The notes beneath the pieces are model-generated. The model made no database searches and was not told where the DNA came from. It was given only the letters and a program-made list of their open reading frames with translations. Shown here piece by piece: positions 1 through 11,739 of a stretch of 64,000 nt of DNA. The first letter of the stretch is position 1; each line of letters opens with the position of its first letter. Position numbers and translations under genes: made by a program. The DNA comes from Phycomyces nitens (taxonomy: Eukaryota; Mucoromycota; Mucoromycetes; Mucorales; Phycomycetaceae): positions 2,666,001 to 2,730,000 of the forward strand of contig JAHRBC010000007.1 of the NCBI GenBank assembly GCA_022702545.1, written 5' to 3'.

Positions 1-2
1 TG

Positions 3-701
3 TCTCCCACCACTGTGTTTGCACCTCAGCAAAATAGGCTGTCGATTTTTTCTCTCCCTGCCTTTTTGGAATCAGCAATGGATCCAACAAAGCAAACGTT
101 TGGCAATGAGCCCCTTCTGTCATCTGCCCTGCCATTGGTCCTGAAAACACCAACAACAATGAGGAAAATTGAGTACAAATGCCTGCTGAAGTATTACAAG
201 ATGGAATATGCCGATGATGATCTTTGCAGTGCAAAGAACATCATTAGAAGCACAAACTTTGTCAATGACAGAATCCAGAAGTTTACCTCGATAAATCTTC
301 TTGGACAAGTCTATAAAGGCAGCGAGGGGGCAAACGGAAGAGGTTCATATATCCAGGCAATGTATATTGAGAAAAATGGTGATTCTGGGGAGATATACGC
401 TGGTCATATTAAATATCTTTTCGTTCACAATTTTTTGCCAACCCCTACTCCAGCCAACTTTCTTGTGCACCTGAATCCTCAGCATGTTTTTGCTTTTGTT
501 GAGTGGTATGAAATCCCTTACCATCAACCAAGAATCAACCAGGGTATTGAGCTGTATAAGCCAACTTTTCAAAAGTACAACTATGATAATATTTTGCCTG
601 TCCATCGCATCCTTTCGCCAATTGCGATAGGCAATCATATTTCTGGTCGTGGTGCAGCCAAAGTTCTTGTCATTCCCTTGCCTAGAAAGCTTTATGCTTA
701 G
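3..701 (+). CDS. Tnp2/CACTA transposase, C-terminal part (I1), 5'-truncated by the window edge
   Basis: This is the last part of a CACTA (EnSpm-type, Tnp2 family) transposase. The frame is open from the window edge to a TAG/TAA region at 701, with no stop in about 230 codons. It matches the C-terminal domain of the other five copies here. Shared blocks are FVNDRIQK, INLLGQVYKG, RGSYIQA, HVFAFVEW, ILPVHRIL and the terminal VIPLPRKLYA. The catalytic core lies upstream and is not visible. It is closest to the I2 copy at 15838-18918, which has a stop where this one reads CAG (codon of Q in LNPQHVF). It converges on the second gene at 824-2008. Since only the tail is seen, integrity of the whole gene is unknown. 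Confidence 0.85.
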   Translation, partial: SPTTVFAPQQNRLSIFSLPAFLESAMDPTKQTFGNEPLLSSALPLVLKTPTTMRKIEYKCLLKYYKMEYADDDLCSAKNIIRSTNFVNDRIQKFTSINLLGQVYKGSEGANGRGSYIQAMYIEKNGDSGEIYAGHIKYLFVHNFLPTPTPANFLVHLNPQHVFAFVEWYEIPYHQPRINQGIELYKPTFQKYNYDNILPVHRILSPIAIGNHISGRGAAKVLVIPLPRKLYA

Positions 702-823
702 ACTTCTTTTTCTTTTTTATTATTATTATTATTATCTTTCACTATCTTATATAAAACATACAATACTTGTGTATTCAAAACAATATTGATGAAAGTATAG
801 GAATGAGAGATGCAAGTAATTGT

Positions 824-2008
824 TTATTCACGTTTTGTCCACGCGGGCATTTTGGCTACTAAGCCACGAGGAATTGCTTTTGATACAACTATGTGATGGC
901 GAGCCTTCAGCTGGCCTGCTCTCTTTCCCAAATCACTTATTGCAAGAGTATCGAGAAAGTCAAAGAACTCATTCAACTATCCAAATATTTTCTTTGTTAA
1001 ACATATAATAAAAGTGGAAATATATGTTATAGCTACCTCATCACTTCGCCAGCTTGGGCGAAGCACTGTTACAGTTGTGTCTGTATCACTTTCGTCATCA
1101 GACATGACATCTCTATAAAAGACGCCACTGTAGTCTCTCCCAAACTTTTCGATGGAGACGGCCTTGTGTTTGGCAAATGTTCTCTTCCGTCTCTTGAAGA
1201 GCTAAAAAATATAATGATAAATATATTTATGTTTCTCTTATTTTTTATAGAGCCACCTACGTCTGTCTTGCAATTGCCTCTTCTGTTTGCCTTTTTTTTG
1301 GCTTCTTTGCCCTCCAGTAAGAGCTTGCTGTTGGCCATGCAGTTGTAATAGTTGTTTACTATCATACCACATAATGCTTTTGTTGGAACAAAGGCAGACT
1401 CACTCTGGCCATGCAGATACACCAACAAGTCATCTGCTACATTCTTGTTGACCTCATCAGACAACCCAACACTGACATCCCAAGTCATCTTTGCGTCATT
1501 CTCACTTATTGTTTGGGGATCATCAGTGTTGAGATTCATGTTTCTGAGGCGATCACGAATGAGTTTCTAGTTTATATTGATTAATAATGATTCAAGCAGT
1601 GTTTACTTTTAATATTTACTGAGATCTTTGGGTTTCTGCTATTGCCAACAACATCTCGCAGTTGGATCTCAAAATTACTACTCTGAATAGCCTGTGGACC
1701 AGCCAACTGAGGAGCTTCTTGTCTCTTCATTGCATCAAAGACAAGACCATCCACGGAAGTCATCATTTTGCTTCCACTATCCTTGAGTGTGCCGACATCA
1801 TTGCACATAGTTGTCATTTTTTGTCCAAGGTGGACAAGAGGTTGACTATGTTATCAAATTCCTCTCTAGAAACCCCAACAACATCTTGTCTAGGAACAAG
1901 AGAAGGACGAACAGGTCCTACACGGCCATTGGTGACAGTATTGATCAATGGTCTGGACATTGATCCATTTGCAGATGCATTTCTGGCGGTATTGATTCTT
2001 GGTGCCAT
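824..2008 (-). pseudogene. CACTA second gene (unrecognised family), I1 copy, one frameshift
   Basis: Four exons can be read on the minus strand: 2008-1620, 1566-1261, 1201-1037 and 976-824, with GT...AG introns of 53-60 bases, all in phase 0. Exon 2 is 306 bases and exons 3 and 4 are 165 and 153 bases, the same sizes as in the I2 copy. Exon 1 is 389 bases, one short of a multiple of three. The frame breaks in an A run near 1831, just after LLSTLDKK, where one base appears to be missing. Visible motifs are MTWDVSVGL in exon 2 and VLRPSWRSDE at the end of exon 3. I do not recognise the family. It might be a DNA-binding partner of the transposase, by analogy with the two-gene plan of plant CACTA elements, but that is inference. 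Confidence 0.7.
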
Positions 2009-2029
2009 TTTCTTAATTATTCAATAAAT

Positions 2030-3528
2030 AAATCAGCATATATAATATATTTTGATAGCCCATTATGAACTTACATGATAAAGAAGATGGTGGTTAGAGT
2101 TATTGAAAGAGTAAAGAAGTATATGTAGATATTAATAAGAATATAAGAGACTCTATTATACTTTGTCTATAAACCAAGATGGAGTCAAATTCTTATTAAT
2201 ATATAGACCAAAACCTTTTTCTTGGGCACTTTCAATGTATAACTAACATGACTCTCCAATTTCAAAGCAAGAGAGAATGATCATGCGTATTTCAGGGGGC
2301 ATAGATATTTTAATCGTAATTTTTATTTTTTATTCTTTTACCCTTTTTCTGCTCTTTAACACTATGTAAGTATATCACCTAAAATTCTCGCACCTTACAT
2401 TATATACACATAGGGTGCCAAACATCAGATTTCTTTTATACAAAAGGTAATTACTATCAATCACATTCTTTACACGTTGGTCATGTCGCTTACCATAATA
2501 TTTTCAAATAGCTGCGACTTGCCATGATATCATTTTATAATCCATGTTTATCAAAAAAGTTATTATTGCACCCATGTATATATTTCTTCCTTTCTTTACT
2601 TTCTCATTTATAAAAAAGACATTGCTCTAACATGATTGCAGTTTACATTGTATACTCTTAGTAAACCAAATATCCATTTATTCAACTGCCAAAGGTATGT
2701 ATTTTCAACTATTTCTCTTGTTAAAAATATTTTTCTAATATCAATTATAGTATATCTATGCCCAAATGTATCAATTATTACGAGCATATGAATATATACT
2801 GGCTTGTTTATATCAGTATACTCTTGTTTTTTTCATTTAATGAAATACCCAGTTGCCAAGTAAGTACCTTGCCTTTCAACTCTATAAAATGCTATAACAA
2901 AAAATCTAAAATGTGCTCTTTTACTCAATTACTAGACTATAAAACTTGGTCAGGTAAATATAATCGGAATCCATGTTCTTCAGGTAGGAAATAAAATATG
3001 GTCTGCAAGAACCATTAGACGTATTATTAGAATAAGACCATGTAGTCCAGATCAAGAGATTATATTACTGCTAGTGCTTTTACAAATAAAAATATTATAA
3101 TAAAATATACAAAATTATTATATTCTACCAAAACAAAATCAATATCAAATGTGTTTTTTTAAAAATCCGATCAATACCAGGTGTTGTTGAAGCAATTGAT
3201 CCAATAGAATGAATCAATAGGCAGCCGAAACCACCTAGTATTGAAAAAATAACAGCCCTCTCAAATCCAGGTGGTTTATAAATGGAGTTTTTTAGTAATC
3301 TATATTTGTAATTTTACAGATACTTGGCTTTCAATTAAGGTTTGCATACAGATAATATACCTAAGCTCCCTTTCATAATGACAAAGTAATCAATACCATT
3401 TGGGCAAAAATCCAATATTATGTCAGCTAGGTATTCTATAATATTATGCTGTCAAGCATTATTATGTTACATAATATCCCAATAACCAACACCTGTTATT
3501 TCCATGATTTGCGTATATTTTTCCAGTG
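2030..3528 (+). other. I1 right subterminal region with intron-like junctions, no clear ORF
   Basis: About 1.5 kb lies between the start of the second gene and the element end, AT-rich and without a convincing reading frame. Several plus-strand splice-like pairs are visible, such as AAAGGTATG near 2693 followed by ATTATAG near 2750, and CCAAGTAAGT near 2858. This is the position and orientation in which I3, I6 and I7 carry a clearer array of such junctions. On its own this copy is weak evidence. Confidence 0.35.
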
Positions 3529-4008
3529 ATAGCAATTGATGAAGACCAAAGGCTTTCCAAGTCATAACAACATGTTGTTGGCATCGTGTATAGATTGAGT
3601 AAAAGGTTTGTACCATATACGTTTTATAATATTAAATAGTATTTGCTTTTGGTATGTTTCTATATTATTATTATATATATTTTAATATTATTTGAAATAA
3701 ATCGAAATTATAATAAAAAATAAACCATTATTTCAAATAAATGGCAGTAAAAAAAGAATGGGTGCTAGTATATAAAGTAATATAAAAGAGAGGCTAAAGT
3801 ATATAAAGAAACGATTTTGGTTGGATAAAAAAAATGGTAGCTGTGCCTATTCCTGCCTCATAACTACCCTTTTTTTTCGCACTAAAAAAACGGTAACAGC
3901 TACTGAAATCGCCTTATACAGAGTCTTTACTACCGTTTTTTTTGGTGGGAAAAAACGGTAGTAATGCTACCAAAACGGTAGTTAGCTACCGTTTTTTCTG
4001 CCATAGTG
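3529..4008 (-). mobile_element. E-family CACTA derivative E1, terminal fragment (reverse orientation)
   Basis: The stretch is the reverse complement of the left end of E2, E3 and E4: it carries the CTTTATATAC segment, the series of ACGGTAG/CTACCGT palindromes and ends in GCCATAGTG, a one-base variant of the GCCGTAGTG terminus. The rest of E1 is cut off at 3529 by the I1 insertion and lies outside the window. E1 appears to have inserted into the Helitron gene, because Helitron sequence begins directly after 4008. The second copy of its target duplication cannot be seen. Confidence 0.85.
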
Positions 4009-4862
4009 AAGTATTCAGTGTCCTAATAACAATGCAGGTCGTATGAACAGTGGTGTCACTGACCAAAAATCTGGAGTGCATAATATTGCTTGACTCCCAG
4101 CTTCCACTGAACCAGCTGTGGACTACAGAAGAAATATGGACACTGAATGTCAATTTTGTGGTGCTGCCATGTGGGTGAATGAAAGATGCGCAAAATCTTC
4201 TGTCAGCAACCCAACCTTCACCATGTGTTGTGGCCAAGGAAAACATGTTCTCCCACCTCTTGAACCAACTCCTGCTGGAATCGCAGAGCTTCTTAACCAT
4301 ACAACACCAGCAGGTAAAGACTTCTTTTCCAACATCAGAAGCTATAACAGCACTATGAGCTTTACTTCTTTGGGTGCCAAGATTGACTCTTCAGTTGCCA
4401 ATAATATTGGTGGCGCTTACAACTTCAGAATCCATGGTTCAATTTGCCACAGGATCAGATCCATCTTACCAATGAGTGAAAGAGAGGTTGCCACCCCTCA
4501 ATTTGCACAAATATACATTTACGATCCAGCCTCCCAGATCATACAGCGCCAACAAAACGCATCTCACCTAAAGAGACAAGTTTTGGAGAAGATCCAGTCT
4601 GTCCTGACAGAGATAAATCCATTTGTTTCTTTATTCAGGTCCATGAATGAAGTTTCCCGCCAGAACAACCATACTACAGATCTTACTTTGCGCTTGGTTG
4701 CCAAAGGTCCCCAAGACCATAGGCGTTATAATGCTCCCACTGCTGAGGAAGTTGCAGTGTTGATCATGAACAATGAACCTGGAACTACCAGAGATATTGT
4801 ATTACATACCAAAGCCAATTTCCTCCAGAAGATCAATGAGTATCACCGATCCTATGATGCTC
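4009..4862 (+). pseudogene. Helitron Rep-helicase gene, N-terminal fragment
   Basis: The frame encodes the N-terminal region typical of Helitron Rep-helicase proteins: a cysteine-rich start (ECQFCGAAMW...CCGQGK), then FTSLGAKID, FRIHGSICHR and FAQIYIYDP. An in-frame TGA at 4091-4093 precedes the first good block; no ATG opens this segment, and the 5' end is cut by E1. The reading frame runs into the MULE at 4863 after SYDA. It resumes in the same frame at 25392 with LHYVLIFPHGDDGW once one copy of TGATGCTC is removed. Together with 25392-27788 and 38353-39410 this forms one interrupted gene. Confidence 0.9.
4855..4862. repeat. Target-site duplication of the MULE (left copy)
   Basis: TGATGCTC here is repeated at 25384-25391. 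Eight bases fit the 8-11 base duplications of Mutator-like elements. Taking out the MULE plus one copy restores the Helitron frame. Confidence 0.88.
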
Positions 4863-5008
4863 ACATCTCCTTATTTTCTATCGTCTGATGTTTAAATTTT
4901 GAGAAGTAGTGGCTTTTTCAGTGAAGGCTTGGCTGAGTTATTAGTTATTTTTTATCGATTTCTTTTTATTTTTTTCTTTCTCAAATTCTTTATTAAAAAT
5001 ATTCAAAA

Positions 5009-6395
5009 ATGTCCAACAATACTATTATCTATAACGTTTCGAACATCCAAAATGCTTTGATCAACTCATCCATTGAAGGCATTAAGATGCTTCCTTTGAA
5101 TACAACAATCTCAGTAAAAGCTAATGAATGGGAGCAGTGCCTTAGCCGAATGAATACACTGTGCTCAACAAAGTGGACAGTAAATAGAAAACTTCAAGAT
5201 CAAAGTTTGGTCTTTGGAGAGACTAGACAATGTCATCGTTCTGGAAAATATCAGTCCAAGGGACAAGTCCGCCTTGCACAAAAGGACTCGAAGAGATATG
5301 GATGTACTGCTGCTTTAAGAATCAAGCAGTACAATAGGACTTCAGTTGTTACTTTTTGCATGACAAAAGATCATGTCAACCATGTTCCTGGAGAGCGCCA
5401 GGAAATCAGAACCTTGCCTTTGCCCTCTGAGGCGATCAAGATCATTGAGGATCAGCTGAGAAGTGGAAGCAGCTGTAGAAATACAAGAATTTCTACCCTT
5501 AGACAGATTGACAACTGGGGTGTGGGTACCAGAAAGCCCAATTATGAAGAGATTTATAATAGAATGAAGAATGTTTGTTAGTAGTAGTGTTAAGAAAAAG
5601 GGATTGAATTTAATAGTATGATACAAAACATAGATGGAAACATTATTATATATGTTTAATTCAAATGAGAAGACATCTTTGTCAATCTGGTTGAATGAAA
5701 GGCTAGCATCCCAGAATTACTCGATCTTTATTGGAAATCTCTTGGCGTATTCAACCAATCAAGATCTCTTTGCTTTTGGATTCCAGTCGCCAGTACAAGT
5801 AAGAATAATGAGTTTATCTCAATCATTTTGCTTGGACGCCACCCATGGAATATCCTGTAGAAGTACAGAGGTTATGTACTCCTTGGTCACCAAACACCCT
5901 GAGACTGGGAAAGGATATCCTGTTGCTTTTATGATCACAAATGATCAAAGTGTTGGTCCTATCAATCAGTGGCTTCTACATCTTCGCCAAACTGGCTCTT
6001 TTCATCCATTGACAATCACGATTGACTGTTGTATTGCTGAAGCCAATGCAATCACCTCTGCATTACCACAAACATCAATTTACTACTGTGAATTTCACAT
6101 CCTTCGTGCTTGGCAACATAACCTTGACAGTAAAGTCAAGTTAAATGCATCATTCACAACACAACAGCTGTCAGAGTACAAACAAAGCCTGAAAAACCAT
6201 TTGAAGAGTATTCTTGTTGAGTCGAATGAAGCAATCTTCATAACAAAAATTGAAGAGTTTAAAAGAATGATCCAAGATCAACCTGAATTTCTCAGATATT
6301 TGGAGAGAAAATGGACGGGGACTGAGGATATATTGAGAAGATGGGGGCGTCCTTTCGTTCAGCAGAATCACCAAAGATACTTGGCCAACAACTAC
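5009..6395 (+). CDS. MULE transposase, 5' part (FAR1-like DNA-binding domain and MULE catalytic domain)
   Basis: Exon 1 runs 5009-5572. A 61-base GT...AG intron (5573-5633) is inferred because the frame otherwise meets several stops; exon 2 runs 5634-6395. The N-terminal part (about residues 30-120) is a FAR1/WRKY-GCM1-like domain, with WEQC...STKWTV and later YGCTAALRIKQYN...KDHVNHV. The catalytic part shows FCLDATHG (first acidic residue), ITIDCCIAEANAI (second) and a CEFHILRAW block typical of MULE transposases. The gene is cut after codon NNY at 6395 by I2 and continues at 24473 with IESWHNQLK in the same frame. With that 3' part the pre-insertion product would be about 692 residues with no other break seen. 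Confidence 0.88.
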
Positions 6396-7307
6396 CACTG
6401 CAAAAAATATGTGATTTCAACTCTGAATATATCAATTGAAACGAGGGGAGTATATACTGCAAAAAATAATCTAAATCATTACAATATTAAAAGTTTATAA
6501 TTGTAATTTTATGTATTAATTTAATATCTGATAGATAAATTTTAATAAATGCCCAGTCAGTATGTTAAAGAATAACTGACGAGATATTATATATTAACAT
6601 GTCAGATTTGAAAATTCGGTGTGAGCTTAGTTATAAAGATTGTGTATAAACTCTATTCCAAAAGCAAACATACATACTATTACAAATTAAGAAAAAAACA
6701 TGTACTGTTTGAGAACACCTGTCTGAGAAGAACATATATCTAGGCACATAATAACAGCAGTGTTTTGCATTTTTTTGATGGCAATGATTCGATCAATTGC
6801 TTCGGAAAAGCTGTTCTTTTTGGTCTTAATTCTAAAAATAATATTCTCAATTGGAAATTGGTTTGTAGGAATATATTTTTATTTTTATTTTTATTTTTAT
6901 TTTGAATAAAAAAGAATCGCTCATAATAATAATTGCTCTATAATATTTATTCTAATATATATATATATAATTCTTGATTGTATGAGAGAGATGTAGATAC
7001 TTGCTTTATGGATATATTCTATAATAAATAGCAAATGTTATTAATATGATTGATTTTAATACTATCACTGGAAAAACCCCTCGATTTCACCTAGTATAAA
7101 TGGTGCAGATGGGTACTAGAAACATAGAGCTTTTTTTCATCTCAGACATTATTTTTTTTAAAAATAAAAAGTATAATTTTGATGCATCCTATTGGTTCGG
7201 GCAAAGGATCAAAGAACAATAGCCTTTTTCTTGTCTATAAAATGACAGCAAATAAAAATATGTAGCACTTGTTTCCTTTTTTATCTCACAATCAAATAAT
7301 ATAAACT

Positions 7308-10300
7308 ATGTCTTCTATTTCCGCACAAAACACTACTGCCTGTTACTGCAACAAATGCAGCAATAACCAGCAAGGATTCACTATTGTATCCAAGCGCACT
7401 TACCAACGCCATAGTAAGAGAGCAAGAACTGAAGAAACTGGCGAATTTGAGAGCAGTATGTATACTAGTGTTAATTTTCATTTACTGCGCAATAATAACT
7501 TGTATTTTTCAATTGAACTCAGGCACACAAAGTGATATGATGGATTTGGACGTTGAGGGTAAAATATATTTATTTGAAAACCAGTGCAGAGTAATAAACT
7601 AATCTAACCCATATTTGCAGCAATGCCGATTATTGAATCCGAATCCGTGGCAGTTGACAGTCAGCCCAGCTTACCTTTTGGGGATTATGACCAAATGGTT
7701 GATGCCGATCAACTTGACAATGAGGTCAATGGCGATGGTGCCGAAATCACCAACGACTCTGACAATGACAGTGATGATGAAGCCGATGTCGAGGAGATTG
7801 AGGTCGAGGAGTTTGATAGTGAAGGTCAGTATTGAATAGCTATAATACAAAAGCAAGCAAAAATTGAGTGTTAATAATTTTCCTTTTTAAATAATAGACC
7901 CTTTTGCTACTCCTGGTATGCCCGAAAACCCAGTGCACAGAGCAATTGCCATTTTCGTTGTTCTGTTTGCATCCCGTTATGTGGTCGATAAGGGTGCTGT
8001 TGTCTTGATTGAGTTCATCAACAAACTCTTGACGATTTACGGACAGGACTTCCAATTGCCCTCAAGCCTTTCTGGTCTCCAAAGCATGACGGGTTTCACT
8101 GCCTTGACCAAGGGTGTAAAGAGATTCGTTGTGTGCCAGGATTGCCACACGGTGTATGAGGAAGCTGGGTCTGCTCCACTTCGGTGCGATTCTGCTAAGC
8201 TCGGTTCCCAATCTGTATGTGGTTGTCAATTGATGAAGCAATCGTCATCTGGTGCTTTGGTTGCCAAGAGATCGTACGTCTATCAGTCCGTCAAGCAGGC
8301 GTTGAGAGTCCTTTTCCTCCGCCCGGATTTTGAGACCAAGATTCGTCACTGGAACCAGGAGCTAAAAGTTGTAGACACCATGTGCGATATCTACGATGGT
8401 GCAATGTGGAAGGGTCTCCAGGACATGGGTGGTGTTTCGTTCGTTGCAGATCCACGTTCTTTGATGCTGACACTGAACATTGACTGGTTCCAGCCCTTTG
8501 ATGGAATCAGCTATTCTTGTGGTGCCATCTATCTTGTAATCAATAATTTGCCTAGGGAGGAAAGGTTCAAGGCCGAAAATACTATTCTCGTCGGTCTGAT
8601 GCCTGGACCCAAGGAGCCAAAGACAGATGAGATCAACAGTTATCTCAAGCCGTTGGTCGATGAACTGGAGCAGTTGTTTGTTGGAATAAGGATCCCGACC
8701 TACGAGTGCCCGTCTGGTGTCAATGTCCGTGCTGCATTGTTGATGGTGGCGTGCGATATCCCAGCTGCAAGGAAGACGAGTGGGTTTACGGCACACAACA
8801 GCACCAATGCATGCTACAAGTGCAATCGTCAGTTCTCTCGTTTGGAGGGGTCAAACCAGGTGGATTTCCGTGGATTTGACTATTCACAATGGTCTCTTCG
8901 GACATCAGTTGACAACAGACACCATGCAACACTTTGGAAAGATGCCCAGACGATTTCCGAAAGGCATGGACTTGAAGTTGAGAATGGTGTACAATGGTCA
9001 GAGCTTCACCGCCTCCAGTATCTTGATCTTGTCCGCGCAACTGTGGTGGACCCCATGCACAACCTCTTCCTGGGAACCGCCAAGAGAATGGTTGAAAACT
9101 GGATCTCTGGTGGTGATTTGTCCAATGACGATCTTCTTGTGATGCAGGAGATAGCAGACACCATGGAGCTGCCAAGTGATTACAGTTCACTAAAGACAAA
9201 GATTGCCAGGGGATTTCCATTCATGAAAGCAGACGAGTGGAAATCTTGGGTGCTGGTATATTCGCCTGTTGCATTGAAGCCCGTTCTCCTGCGTCAAAAG
9301 TTTAACAGTTGGATGAACTTTGTGGATGCCTGCCGCCTGATTGTCAAGCCATCTGTGTCCTTCCAGGATGTTGACAATGCCCATCACCACCTTCAGCAAT
9401 TCTGCCAAGAGTGCGAGCGCCTTTACCCTCCAAGTCTTCTCACCTGCAACATGCACCTGCACCTCCATCTTCATAAGACCATCAATGATTTTGGACCGGT
9501 GTACGGCTATTGGCTCTTTGGGTTTGAGAGGTACAACGGATTGCTAAAGAACGTGAGCACGAATGGAAAGAATGGGTTTGAGGCAACCTACATGCGGAAA
9601 TTTGTCCAGGACGTATTCAAGAATGATTATGTCAATGCTGTTCTACAATCTCCAAGCCAAGACATCTTCACTCCTCTCTTTTCACACCTCCTCTCTGCCT
9701 CCACCTCTGCCTCTATCCCTACCCCCACACCCACACCCACACCAACACCAACACGACGCCCGTTCAGATTGCTGGATTTCATCGAAGCTTCAGAGAATTC
9801 TGAATTCCCAATCAAGGGTAACGAGCCTCTTCCCCCTCTGCGTTTCCTCTGCTTCAAAAGTCTGCCACAAAAATGAGTGATATTGACTATCCTCAATTGT
9901 TGGCTTACTATGTGGATACGTATGACATTGACACCCTCCAGCATTATCAACATGCCACTTCTTCTTCGTTGTTTGTTGACAATCAGATCGTGAAGCTGAA
10001 ATCGATAAATCTCCTTGGCCAAGTTTATCGTGGACACAATAGCTCTGGAAATGGTGGATCTCGTGTACAAGCTTTGTTTGGTAGCAGCACTGGTGAGAAC
10101 CAGACCGCCTATACTGGGCAGATACAGTATATTTTTGTTCATCAGTTTACGCCGCCTCTCTCTGCCTCTGTCCGTTTAAATCGTTGTGGCTATCAAAGCC
10201 AGCATGTCTTTGCCTTTGTGCGATGGAATGGTGTCTGTTATGAACGATCACGCGAAGATGAAGGTGTTGACATCTGTTTGCCCAGTTTTTCTCCTGCTAC

Positions 10301-10421
10301 CAATGAGTGCATCTTGCCAGTGCATCGCCTTCTTTTGGAAGTTGCGACTGCCACACACACAAGCCGAAATGGTATAAAGAGGATGCTGGTCATTCCTTTG
10401 CCAAAGAAACTTTGCGTGTAA
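7308..10421 (+). pseudogene. Tnp2/CACTA transposase (I3), one-base frameshift near the C-terminus
   Basis: Exons are 7308-7455, 7523-7558, 7621-7824 and 7898-10421; the phases agree through all three introns. Exon 1 encodes a CYCNKC...RTYQRH finger, exon 3 an acidic stretch rich in D/E, and exon 4 the transposase. Candidate catalytic acids lie in NIDWFQPFDG, DPMHNLFLGTAKRM and GFERYNG; a C-x2-C pair (ACYKCNRQF) may bind zinc. The frame breaks in the C run at about 9830-9836: one extra base would turn PPLRFLC into the PPSAFPL of the sister copies and read through to 10421. That would give about 970 residues. A real mutation and a homopolymer read error both fit. A TCCCTACC/ACACCAACACC low-complexity stretch (9710-9755) encodes a Thr-Pro run. 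Confidence 0.88.
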
Positions 10422-10547
10422 TAAAAAAAATAAATATCTTTTCTCTTTTATAAAGAACAAACAGAAATAGCATTGCCTTTATAAATGTCGTCAAAACGTA
10501 ACGCGTGTCAAAAAAAAATAGATGGAGAGATAAAAAAAATTATTTTA

Positions 10548-11736
10548 TTAAAGCCCATGTCTAAGAGCCCACTGAGCAAGACTGGGATTTAAATTGGTCG
10601 GGACTGCCACGTCCACAGTTCTGCCATAAACCCTTGACAGCAACTGGTGAGAGTTTGCTCCAAGTTGGAGACCAACGAATCTATCAATGACTTGGATAAA
10701 TCGGTTGTACTATCAATTGCACATTAGTAATCTAAAGTCATCCAAAATATTATTTATAATCAGCTCAACAACTCACTTCATCGCTTCTCCAACTTGGGCG
10801 GACGGTCCGAATCACACGTCTTCTTCCAGTTTCGGAGACTTCGTCATCCGATTCTCCTCCGGACATTGCTTCCTTGGGGAGTGCATTGGCACAATCCCGG
10901 CCCATCTCTTGGTTGATGGCAACCATGTTGCTGCCGTATGCCTTTGTTCGGCGCTTGTGGTTCTAATAATAACCTTGTTATTATTTTTTGGAATAGATTT
11001 TTAATATATCAAGGATAACTTACTTCACCAGCACGTCTGGCTCTCCGTGAACGTGTGTTCGTGATCTCTTTTGCAGCAGCAGAGATCTTCTCCTGTTTGC
11101 ATCTGTTGATGAAGTTTTTGTGGAGCTTATCACGAAGATCCTTGGTTCTCATCCCATCACCAGCAAACTTGCGCTCCAGGACGACAAGAAGCCTGTTCAC
11201 TAACTCCTTGTTTGGAGTCACATTAAAGTGAACATCCGTGTTCCACCTGGGCTTGTTAGTGTTGGCCAAGATCTCTGCTGGAGTATTTGCATGGAAATTT
11301 GGCTCCCACAAGAACTCACGGATCTTTCTCTGATATAGTAAACAAGTTAATGAATTGATAATATAGTATAAGGTATAATACTTACATTGACCTCCACTGA
11401 TGTTTTATGGCTGGGTCCGGCCAAACCAATGGCCTCCACAACCGCAACATTGCTGGGTTCACTGGTGGCAGTGGCAGGAACCTCTTCTCCAAAATTGTCA
11501 ATGGCCTTAATGGCTTCACGGGTTCCAGCAATGATGACACCAAGTCTGGCATCCATCGTTACCAGTTTGGTGTTGGAGGTCACCAACTCGCCTTCTACAT
11601 TGGTGACCTTATCTTCCACTCTGGTCATGTTGTCTTGAATTCCAGAGAGCATCTCGACAATTTGCTCCATGTTGGCAGGAGTGAGAGCAGGAGCAGGAGT
11701 GGGACGAGGAGCAATCGATCTTCTTTGGTTAACCAT
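10548..11736 (-). CDS. CACTA second gene (unrecognised family), I3 copy, open
   Basis: The exons on the minus strand are 11736-11386, 11329-11024, 10962-10777 and 10709-10548, with GTAAGT- or GTGAGT-type donors and all junctions in phase 0. They give 334 residues without a stop. Exon 1 starts MVNQRRSIAPRP and continues with a heptad-like, probably coiled-coil stretch (MEQIVEMLSGIQDNM). Exon 2 (306 bases) has KPRWNTDVHFN and PNKELVNRLL and a basic end. Exon 3 has an acidic GGESDDE and ends VRPSWRSDE. I do not recognise the fold. The conserved position, tail-to-tail with the transposase in all six elements, suggests a role in transposition such as end binding. This is inference. Confidence 0.8.
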
Positions 11737-11739
11737 TTT

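Larger units (their letters stand above)
1..3528 (+). mobile_element. CACTA-type element I1, right part only (left end outside window)
   Basis: The segment holds the end of a Tnp2 transposase gene (to 701), the convergent second gene (824-2008) and a long subterminal region ending in TTTTTCCAGTG at 3528. It is flanked on the right by ATA. The sequence that follows (3529 on) is E-family sequence in reverse orientation. In intact E copies the matching point reads ATAGCAAT, so ATA is the likely 3-base target duplication, although the left copy lies outside the window. Its transposase and second gene are closest to those of I2. Confidence 0.8.

Noticed and set aside
8786..9220. Reverse frames of 144 codons inside the I3 transposase
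   Set aside because: They are shadows of the coding strand; the plus strand carries conserved transposase motifs in the same DNA.
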